Assembly: GCF_036416795.1 (NCBI RefSeq)
Contig: NZ_CP143867.1
Coordinates: 6,130,001-6,194,000 of the forward strand
Source of the DNA: Bacteroides sp. MSB163
GTDB taxonomy: Bacteria; Bacteroidota; Bacteroidia; Bacteroidales; Bacteroidaceae
Direction of reading: 5' to 3'
DNA length: 64,000 nt
The notes below the pieces were generated by a model that saw nothing but the letters and a program-made list of their open reading frames with translations, had not been told where the DNA came from and did not search any database. The translations under genes and the position numbers were made by a program. Position 1 is the stretch's first letter. Every line of letters starts with the position of its first letter. Of the stretch, positions 16,913-26,200 are shown piece by piece.

Positions 16913-18247
16913 ATGGAAACATTTTTGATTCGTGCCCTGCAACTCATTATGAGCCTTTCGTTGCTCGTTATCGTTCATGAGGGAGGGCACTTCCTCTTCG
17001 CCCGCCTTTTCAAGACACGGGTAGAAAAGTTTTGTTTGTTCTTCGACCCTTGGTTTACCCTGTTCAAGTTCAAGCCGAAAAATAGTGATACGGAATATGG
17101 TATTGGTTGGCTACCGTTAGGTGGTTATGTAAAGATAGCAGGTATGATAGATGAGTCTATGGATACCGAACAGATGCAACAGCCAATGCAACCGTGGGAG
17201 TTCCGGGCCAAACCGGCATGGCAACGGTTGTTAATCATGATAGGTGGTGTATTGTTCAATTTCATATTGGCATTATTCATCTATTCTATGATACTTTTTA
17301 CTTGGGGAGATGAATATGTACCGGTACAAAAAGCTCCGTTGGGTATGGAATTCAACGAAACAGCAAAAGCTATCGGTTTCCGTGACGGTGACGTACTTAT
17401 ATCTGCTGATGGTGTACCCTTTGAACGTTACGGTGGTGATATGCTGACAAGCGTTGTCGATGCCCGCCAAGTAACAGTACGCCGTGATGGGCAAGAAGTA
17501 TCCGTTTATATTCCTGAGAATTTTATGGAGCGTTTGCTGGCAGACAGTGTACGTTTTGCCTCATTCCGCTATCCATATGTTATTGATAGTATTTGTGCCA
17601 ACCGTCCTGCTGCCCTTGCCGGCCTGCAAGCGGGTGACAGCATTATGCAATTGGACGGAAAGAACATTGCTTATTTCGATTTCAAAGAAGAGATGTTACG
17701 CCGTCAGAAAGCGGATTCGGCTTCTCATAATATCACATTGACTTATGCACGTGCCGGAGTGATAGATACTATAACTTTTGCTACAGATTCAATTTATGAG
17801 ATAGGTGTAGTAGTACGTACGGCAACCAATCAGTTACTGCCGGTTGTAAAGAAAGAATATAGTTTTCTGGCCTCTTTCCCCGCTGGTGCAGCATTGGGAG
17901 TACAAACTCTGAAAGGCTATGTAGGACAGATGAAATATCTCTTCTCTAAAGAAGGCGCCAAGCAATTGGGTGGCTTCGGAACTATCGGAAGCATCTTCCC
18001 TGCTACATGGGATTGGCATCAGTTCTGGTACATGACGGCATTCCTTTCTATTATCCTCGCCTTCATGAATATTTTGCCTATTCCGGCACTGGACGGCGGA
18101 CACGTACTGTTTCTTATTTATGAGATTGTGGCTCGTCGCAAACCAAGTGATAAGTTTATGGAACGTGCACAAATGGTGGGTATGTTCCTGCTATTCGGAT
18201 TGCTGCTTTGGGCAAACTTTAATGATATTCTGCGGTTCCTGTTCTAA
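16913..18247 (+). CDS. rseP: RIP metalloprotease RseP-like
   Basis: Site-2 intramembrane metalloprotease that cleaves membrane-anchored anti-sigma factors or signal-peptide remnants. 444 residues. The zinc motif HEGGH is at residues 22-26 in the first helix, and the third zinc ligand is in PIPALDGGHVLF in the C-terminal membrane region. One or two PDZ-like domains lie between (IGFRDGDVLISADGVPFERY and PAALAGLQAGDSIMQLDGKN). Last gene of the rightward series and followed by two hairpins. Confidence 0.93.
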   Translation: METFLIRALQLIMSLSLLVIVHEGGHFLFARLFKTRVEKFCLFFDPWFTLFKFKPKNSDTEYGIGWLPLGGYVKIAGMIDESMDTEQMQQPMQPWEFRAKPAWQRLLIMIGGVLFNFILALFIYSMILFTWGDEYVPVQKAPLGMEFNETAKAIGFRDGDVLISADGVPFERYGGDMLTSVVDARQVTVRRDGQEVSVYIPENFMERLLADSVRFASFRYPYVIDSICANRPAALAGLQAGDSIMQLDGKNIAYFDFKEEMLRRQKADSASHNITLTYARAGVIDTITFATDSIYEIGVVVRTATNQLLPVVKKEYSFLASFPAGAALGVQTLKGYVGQMKYLFSKEGAKQLGGFGTIGSIFPATWDWHQFWYMTAFLSIILAFMNILPIPALDGGHVLFLIYEIVARRKPSDKFMERAQMVGMFLLFGLLLWANFNDILRFLF

Positions 18248-18269
18248 CGTAGGTTCTACTTTATAAAAA

Positions 18270-18355
18270 CAGATGGTCTGTTTATGCCAAACGGACTATC
18301 TGCTTAAAACAAATAGACCATCTATTCGAAGTGAGTAGATGGTCTATTTATTATA
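18270..18355. terminator. Double hairpin between convergent rseP and ddh
   Basis: Hairpin 1 (18270-18302) pairs CAGATGGTCTGTTT with AAACGGACTATCTG using two G-U wobbles. Hairpin 2 (18312-18348) pairs AATAGACCATCTA with TAGATGGTCTATT and is followed by TATTATAT. Four copies of an AGATGGTCT-like word in alternating orientation build both. It serves the convergent ends of rseP and ddh. Confidence 0.75.
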
Positions 18356-18376
18356 TGAAATATCTATCGTATTTTC

Positions 18377-19276
18377 TTACACTAAGTGTCCGATCCACTC
18401 TTCACGATCTCCCGGCAAAAGATCAATAACCGGAACCTCTACCATAGTGTAACAACCAGGTTGTTGACGCATGGAAGCGCGAGCTACACAAACCAATACC
18501 TGAGCAGTAAGTGCAGGATTATTAATACGCATATTGAACTCAAACAATTGATTCTGAGTTTTACCGGAAACTCCTTTACGAGTGAGGTTTACACCATGTC
18601 CCATGTCAAGCAAAGCATCTACGCTGGGAACTAATTTCACATGTGTCTCGTCATTCACAAAGTATGGATCTGCTTTGATGGCAGCAGACACTTTATCAAA
18701 TTCATAACCGTCTTTCAATTCGATATAAACCATGCGGCGGTGAATTCCTGTTCCAGTAGGAATAGTCATGGAAAGAGCAGCCTTTACACCATCAATAGCT
18801 TTTACAGCTACTGTATGTCCCATACTCATTCCCGGACCAAAGTTTGTATAAGTAATTCCTTTCGGAGCAATAGCTTCCAACAGGGTACGTACGATAGAGT
18901 CGCTTCCCGGGTCCCAACCTGCAGAAATAATAGAAACTGCTTTATGTTCTTTTGCAGAAGCAGACAGCGTGCGACGCAAATCGACAATACCGGTATGGAT
19001 ATCGAAACTGTCAACCGTATTAATGCCAAGTGCAAGGATTTCTTTAGCATAATTCTCTACACTGCGGGTTGGCGTGCAAAGAATTGCAACATCAACACCT
19101 TCCAATTCCTTAATATTCTTTACAACAGGGTATTCACTCAGTTCTGCGGGACGGTTTTCAGCTCCAGCGCGGCGTACTACACCGGCAATTTCAAAGTCGG
19201 GAGCCGCTTGCAACGCTTCGAGCACGTATTGCCCGATATTGCCATAGCCAACAATGGCTGCTCTTACTTTTTTCAT
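18377..19276 (-). CDS. ddh: meso-diaminopimelate dehydrogenase
   Basis: NADPH-dependent one-step conversion of tetrahydrodipicolinate to meso-diaminopimelate for lysine and cell-wall synthesis. 299 residues, with the N-terminal Rossmann loop GYGNIGQYVLEAL, the VDSFDIHT segment, and SAGWDPGSDSIVR, PGMSMGHTVAVKAI and PTGTGIHRRMVYIEL blocks typical of Ddh. It is monocistronic, with a consensus promoter 43 bp upstream. Confidence 0.92.
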   Translation of the reverse strand: MKKVRAAIVGYGNIGQYVLEALQAAPDFEIAGVVRRAGAENRPAELSEYPVVKNIKELEGVDVAILCTPTRSVENYAKEILALGINTVDSFDIHTGIVDLRRTLSASAKEHKAVSIISAGWDPGSDSIVRTLLEAIAPKGITYTNFGPGMSMGHTVAVKAIDGVKAALSMTIPTGTGIHRRMVYIELKDGYEFDKVSAAIKADPYFVNDETHVKLVPSVDALLDMGHGVNLTRKGVSGKTQNQLFEFNMRINNPALTAQVLVCVARASMRQQPGCYTMVEVPVIDLLPGDREEWIGHLV

Positions 19277-19318
19277 TCTTTTATTGAATTTATTTATCAG
19301 TTTTCTATTTTATCGGCA

Positions 19319-19326
19319 CAAAAGTA
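19319..19326 (-). promoter_or_regulatory. -7 box for ddh
   Basis: CAAAAGTA on the plus strand reads TACTTTTG on the minus strand, an exact TAnnTTTG match upstream of ddh. Confidence 0.55.
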
Positions 19327-19397
19327 ATCATTTTCATTCAATTTAACCACAAAACAATTCAGTGTTCCACAGAGTTTTTTCTTTATTAACAAGATGA

Positions 19398-19469
19398 AAG
19401 AGCTACGAGTGACAAGCTACGAGCTACAAGTGGCTGCGCTATTATGCCGAAAGGGAACTCGTAGCTCTT
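19398..19469. repeat. Tandem-word inverted repeat upstream of ruvA
   Basis: AAGAGCTACGAGT at 19398-19410 has its exact complement at 19457-19469. The left arm is extended with extra GCTACGA/GCTACAA words. The centre GGCTGCGCTATTATGCCGAA is the reverse complement of a TTCGGnnn..ATAGCGCAGCC core seen in the element at 44.3 kb. It creates a spurious in-frame N-terminal extension of ruvA beginning at 19394. Confidence 0.75.
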
Positions 19470-19510
19470 CCACACAATATTCTTCGCGCGCATGCGTTAT
19501 AGTAAGTATT

Positions 19511-20116
19511 ATGATAGAATACATTAGAGGCGGACTTGCCGAGCTCAGCCCGGCAACCGCAGTTATCGACTGTAACGGATTGGGATATGCCGTTAATATT
19601 TCATTAAATACGTATGCTGCCATCCAAGGCAAAAAAGAGTGTAAACTGTATATCTACGAGGCTATACGTGAGGATGCATACATCCTTTACGGCTTTGCAG
19701 ATAAACAAGAGCGTGAATTATTCTTGTTACTGATTTCCGTTTCGGGCATTGGCGGTAATACTGCACGAATGATACTTTCAGCACTTTCACCAGCCGAACT
19801 TGTGAATGTTATCAGTACTGAAAACGCCAATTTACTGAAGACAGTGAAAGGTATCGGACTAAAAACAGCCCAACGGGTGATTGTAGATTTGAAAGATAAA
19901 ATCAAGACAGGTGCTGCAACCGCAGGAAGTTCGATAGGAAGCCTTGGCGGAATGCTATCTGCCACTAATGCACAGGTGCAGGAAGAAGCTATTGCAGCAT
20001 TGACTATGTTGGGATTTGCACAGGCACCATCACAAAAGGTAGTTTTGGCAATATTGAAAGAAGAGCCGGATGTACCGGTGGAACAAGTTATTAAGTTGGC
20101 GCTGAAAAGACTTTAA
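19511..20116 (+). CDS. ruvA: Holliday junction branch-migration protein RuvA
   Basis: Tetrameric junction-recognition subunit of RuvABC. From Met 19511 the product is 201 residues, starting MIEYIRGGLAELSPATAVID as in other RuvA proteins. Domain I OB fold (about 1-63), domain II with helix-hairpin-helix motifs (LISVSGIGGNTARMILSAL and LLKTVKGIGLKTAQRVIVDL), and domain III at the C-terminus (EEAIAALTMLGFAQAP). The longer frame from 19394 reads through an intergenic repeat and is rejected. Confidence 0.95.
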   Translation: MIEYIRGGLAELSPATAVIDCNGLGYAVNISLNTYAAIQGKKECKLYIYEAIREDAYILYGFADKQERELFLLLISVSGIGGNTARMILSALSPAELVNVISTENANLLKTVKGIGLKTAQRVIVDLKDKIKTGAATAGSSIGSLGGMLSATNAQVQEEAIAALTMLGFAQAPSQKVVLAILKEEPDVPVEQVIKLALKRL

Positions 20117-20209
20117 CAATTGACAATTGACAGTTGACAATTACCATTCGGAACGATTGTTTAAACCTAATATAGCGCAGCCTAATTGTCAATTGTCAAC
20201 TGTCAATTA
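20117..20209. repeat. Tandem-word inverted repeat between ruvA and sprA
   Basis: Left arm (20118-20143) and right arm (20183-20208) are both built of ACAATTG/TTGTCAA words and are complementary apart from a permuted order of units. The 39-bp centre contains CCATTCGGAACG and ends ATATAGCGCAGCC, matching the core of sister elements. Confidence 0.75.
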
Positions 20210-20217
20210 AACACATT

Positions 20218-23200
20218 ATGAAGTCTCCTCGTATACGACATATCATCTGGTTATTGCTGCTATGGCTCATGCCTAGCAGCTTTGTCGTTATGGGGCAGAA
20301 TGTAAATGGGAAAAATACACAAGAAACGGAAGCGGAAAACATACAAGATGCAATAGCTCCGCGATATTCCGTTCGCAAGACCGTGCCGGGTACACTAAAA
20401 GACCTTTCTCCCCACCCTGCCGACTTGCAATCACCTATGAACCTGCGAACCGAGGCAGAATATGATGCAAAAACAGACAGGTACTACATACGCACAAAAT
20501 TAGGGAATACCGAAATCGGTGTACCGATGATACTAACCCCCGAAGAATATCTGGATTGGACGTTGAAACAATCCATGCAATCTTATTACCGCCAAAAGAA
20601 CGGAGAACAAATCGGCAAAGGAAAAGAAGCTTTCGACTTTATGGATATGAAGTTCAACCTTGGACCGGCAGAGAAGTTGTTCGGCCCCGGTGGGGTACAA
20701 ATACGTACACAAGGTAATGCAGAACTCAGCTTCGGCATGACATACAAAAACATAAAGAATCCCTCACTTCCGGAAAGTCAACGCAAAACACTTGGTTTTG
20801 ACTTTGACGAGAAAATTAATATCAACGTCAATGGTAAGGTAGGTGACAAGGTGAATATGAACATGAACTACAACACTGATGCTACCTTTGATTTTGACAC
20901 CAAACGGCTGAAACTGAAATATGAGGGAAAAGAAGATGAGATCATCAAACTGATTGAAGCCGGTAATGTGAGCATGTCCACCAATAACTCACTAATACGC
21001 GGAGCATCCGCACTGTTCGGCATTCGTACAGACCTGCAATTTGGCAAACTAAAGCTACAGGCTGTTATCAGCCAGCAAGAGAGTGAAGCCAAAACAGTGA
21101 CCAGCCGCGGCGGTGCACAAACCACTACTTTCGACTTCTCAGCAGACAATTACGAAGGAAACCGACACTTTTTCCTTGCCCATTATTTTCGGGATGTCTA
21201 TGACAAAAACCTGGCACAGCTTCCGAATATCCTTTCGGGAATCACAATTAACAGGATCGAAGTATGGGTAACCAACAAACGAAATAACTATGATAATCCG
21301 CGAAACATCGTAGCACTAACTGATCTTGGAGAAGCCTTTCACATAGGCAACACTACCGCCTGGAGCGGAGTGGGCAACCCGGCCAACCCCAGTTCAAACG
21401 TCAACGCTCCCGCCAATAGCGCCAATAACCTCTATGCGAAAATGATTAGCAGTTATGCAGCCGCACGCGATATCAGCCAGGTAAGTAATGTCATGAGTAC
21501 AATCCCCGGATCCGAACCCGGCATGGATTACGAAAAAATAGAAAGTGCCCGTCTGCTCACTTCCTCAGAATACACACTGAACAGTAAACTGGGTTACATC
21601 TCACTGAAGCAAACCCTTCAACCGGACGAAGTACTGGCAGTCGCTTTTGAATACACACTCGGTGGACGAAGTTATCAGGTAGGTGAGTTTTCTTCAGACA
21701 TCAAGGAGACCGGACAAAGTTTGTTCGTAAAATTACTGAAGAACACGGCAAACTCCCCGGACGCAGCCTGCTGGGATCTGATGATGAAGAACGTCTACAG
21801 TCTCAATGCCTACTCCGTGCAGAAAGAGAAATTCCAGTTGAATATCACTTACCAAAGCGATACAACAGGCGTATATCTACGCTATATCCCGGAAGGAAAG
21901 ATTGCCAAAACACCCCTGTTGCGTGTCATGAACCTCGACCGCCTTAATAGCCAGAACCAAACAGGTGCGGACGGTTTCTTCGACTTTGTCGAAGGCTATA
22001 CGGTGACAGCATCGGACGGACGTATCTACTTTCCTGTAGTAGAACCTTTCGGCAGCCACCTGCGCAAAGCCATCGGGAATGATGCACTGGCGGACAAATA
22101 TGTGTTTCAGGAACTGTACGACTCCACCCGCACCGTAGCGCAACAAACAGCTGAAAAGAATAAATTCCGGCTAACAGGTGAATACCGTGCCTCCAATGCC
22201 AATGAAATACGGTTAGGAGCTATGAATATTCCACAAGGCTCAGTACGGGTAACGGCAGGAGGCATGACACTGGTAGAAAACTCGGACTATACAGTAGACT
22301 ACACATTGGGAGTAGTTACCATTCTCAACCAAAGCATCATTGACGCCGGCACAGCCATCAGCGTAAATCTGGAAAGTAATACGCTCTACAGCATGCAACG
22401 CAAAACGATGATGGGCCTAAACTTCACCTACGATTTCTCACAGAACTTCTCTTTCGGAGGAAGCATCATGCACCTCAGCGAGAAACCGCTGACGAGCAAA
22501 GTGGCAATGGGTGACGAACCTCTCTCCAATACATTGTGGGGAGTGAATGCTTCATGGAAAAAAGAGAGCCAGTGGCTGACAAACATGCTGGACAAACTAC
22601 CGTTCGTCACCGCAACCGCCCCCAGCAGCATCAATCTCGGTGTGGAATTCGCCCATCTCATTCCGGGACATGCCAAAGGACTGCAACAAAACGCTTCGTA
22701 CATCGACGATTTCGAAAGCACGCAAAGTGGTATCGACCTTCGCCAGCCCTCATACTGGATGTTGGCAAGCACCCCCTCTCCCCTCTTTCCCGAAGCAACC
22801 CGCAGCAATGATATCAATTATGGAAAGAACCGGGCACTGCTGGCATGGTACCATATTGACGGACTTTTCACCCGCCGTAACTCTTCATTGACACCTACAC
22901 ACATCAAAAACGACCTCAACCAGCTCAGCAACCACTATGTACGTGAGGTCTATGAGCAGGAACTGTTTCCGAATAAAGAAACTCCCTATCAGGAATCGGC
23001 TTCCATGAACGTGCTGAACCTAGCCTATTATCCACAGGAACGAGGGCCGTATAATCTGGATACAGACCTGAATTCCGACGGTACTCTGCAAAATCCGGAG
23101 AATCGCTGGGGAGGCATGATGCGTAAACTGGATACCAGTGATTTTGAAGCGGCAAACATTGAATACGTCACGTTTTGGTTGCTCGACCCCTTCATCTATG

Positions 23201-26200
23201 GAGAGGGGGGTAGTAATCCTGCGGGGGTGCAGGAGCATAACCCTGCAGGGGTGCAGGAGCGTAACCCTGCGGGGAACTCTTCCAAAGGCACTCTCTACAT
23301 CAACCTCGGCGAAGTATCCGAAGACATCCTCAAAGATGGCAAGAAGTTCTTTGAAAACGGTCTGCCCATTGATGGAGATGCCACAAAGACCGAAGAAACT
23401 GTTTGGGGGCGTGTTCCCCGCGACCGCAGTGTGGTATATGCCTTTGATAATGCAGCCGGTGCACGCCGTAGACAAGATGTCGGACTGAACGGGCTCTCTA
23501 CTGAAGACGAACGCACCTTCTCCACTTATCAGAAATATCTGACAGACATACAAGGCAAAGTGGATGCCTCCACTTACGAAAAATTCTACAACGATCCGGC
23601 AGGCGACAATTATCACTATTTCCGTGGCTCGGACTATGACCGTGAAGAGCGTAGCATTCTGGAGCGTTATAAATACTATAACAATACCGAAGGGAACTCC
23701 ACCGCCAGTGAAGATTCTCCGGAACGATACGATATATCTTCAAAAACCGTGCCCGATGTAGAGGATATCAATCAGGACAATACACTGAACGAGACTGAGA
23801 AGTATTTCCAATATCGCATCAATCTGACACCTGCCGACCTGAAAGTAGGGCAGAATTACATCACGGATAAACGAACCGCCAGTGTCCGCCTGCGCAACGG
23901 ACAAACGGAAGAAGTGACCTGGTATCAGTTCAAAGTTCCCGTACGCAGTGGTGAGGCTGTGGGAAACATCAAAGACTTCAAATCCATCCGCTTCATGCGC
24001 ATGTTCCTGACCGGGTTTGAGAAACCCATCGTGCTGCGTTTTGCCACCCTGGAGTTGGTACGCGGCGAATGGCGCACCTATACCGATGCACTGAGCAATA
24101 CACAGCAAGGCACTTCTACCACCAGTTCTGCTGCACTGGACGTTTCTGCCGTCAATATCGAAGAAAATGGAGACCGTACTCCGGTGAACTATGTAATGCC
24201 TCCGGGTATCTCCCGTGTCATCGATCCGGGACAACCGCAACTTCGCCAGCAGAACGAGCAAGCCATGAGCCTGAAGCTGGAAAAATTGGCTCCGGGTGAT
24301 GCCCGTGCCGTCTACAAGAATACGGGTATGGACATGCGGCAATACCGCCGGCTGCAAATGTTTGCTCATGCCGAAGCTCTGCCCGATCTCTCCACAGATC
24401 CGCAGAACGGAGAACTTTCCGTATTCATCCGCCTCGGATCAGATTACCGCAGCAACTATTATGAATACGAAATCCCCCTCACACTCACTCCGCACGGAGA
24501 ATACAACGGAAGTACCGTTGCCGGTTGCCTTGCCGTCTGGCCCAAAGACAACAATCTGGACATTGACCTCAGTGTGCTTACTAATGTCAAGAAAGCCCGT
24601 AATCGCTTGAAGAATATCTCGAACAGTGGTGTCAGCTATGCTAAAGTGTATTCGGAATACGATCCGGATAAACCCTCCAATAAGATAAGCGTGATTGGTA
24701 ATCCTTCACTGGCAGAGGTCAAGACAATGATGATTGGTGTGAGAAACAACTCACGCACCGTCAAATCGGCAGAGGTCTGGGTGAACGAACTGCGCCTGAC
24801 CGAATTCAACGAAGACGGCGGCTGGGCCGCACAAGGCAATCTCAACTTACAGCTTTCCGATATCGGCAGTATCAACCTGGCCGGTCACGTGGAAACAGCC
24901 GGTTTCGGCGGACTGGAACAGAGCGTCAGCGAGCGCCGGCTGGACGACTATTATCAGTATAGTTTCACCACTACATTCGATCTGGGACGCTTCTTTCCTA
25001 AAAAAGCTAAATTGACCGCTCCTATTTACTTCTCTTACTCCAAGGAGGCCACTACGCCAAAGTACAATCCCCTGGATAAAGATATGTTGCTGGATGACGC
25101 CCTGGATGCCTGTACCACCGATTGGGAACGAGACTCGCTGATGAATATCGCCCGTGAAATTACAACCTACCGCAATTTCAGCCTCAGCAATGCACGACTG
25201 GGTATTACAAGTAAAAACCCCATGCCATACGATCCGGGAAACTTTACTTTCAGCTATTCCCGTTCCCTCCGCCACAACCAGGGTAGCACCACAGCTTACG
25301 AAAACGAAACAGACTGGCGCGCTGCGATGACTTATAATTATGCTCCTGTCTATCGTCCGTGGGAACCTTTCAAAGCTATGGAAAGCAAATCTCCGTGGAT
25401 GCGTTTCATCAAAGAGCTCAACCTGAACTGGCTACCCCAAAGCGTCTCGTTCAATACCGATATGACGCGTCACTATTACGAACTTCAACTCCGCGACCTG
25501 GAAGCACTGACCGCCGGAAACAGTTCCGCCGGTAGCGGAGATATCAGTATCGAAGGTATCCCCATCTCCGTCGCTAAAGAATTCCTCTGGAACCGTGACT
25601 TCGCCCTGCGCTGGGACCTGACAAAGAACCTGAAACTGAACTTTACCTCCGCTACCCACGCCGAGATTGAAGAACCTTACGGTGTAGTAAATAAAGACCT
25701 TTATCCCGATGAATACTCAGCCTGGAAAGATACAGTACGCCGCAGCCTGTTCTCGCTCGGCCGTCCTATTGATTTCCAGCAGACATTCAATGCCACTTAT
25801 AAGCTCCCATTCGACAAGTTCCCCGCTACCGACTGGATCAGTGCCGACCTTCGTTTCACCTCTTCTTACAACTGGGACCGGGGCGTTTCCCTTTCCGATG
25901 GCGTAGAAATGGGCAATACTGTCAGCAATCAGCGCAGCATCGACGTAAACTCGCGTTTCAATCTCGAAGCACTCTATAACAAGGTACCTTATTTAAAGAA
26001 AGTAAACCGCCGCTTTTCCGCTTCCTATCGTAAACCCGCCTCACCCAAAGAACAAAAGCCCCGTCGCTTCGACAAGGAAGTACAATTGCGCGCGGACACT
26101 ACGGTTACCATTCAGCACGGCATGAACTCCCGTCGTCCCAGAGTCACCGCTCTCACAGTGGACGGACGTCGTTATCCCGTACGTTATAAGGTTATAAACG

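Noticed and set aside
19394..19510. N-terminal extension of RuvA
   Set aside because: The extra 39 codons read through a tandem-word intergenic repeat; the conserved RuvA start is Met 19511.
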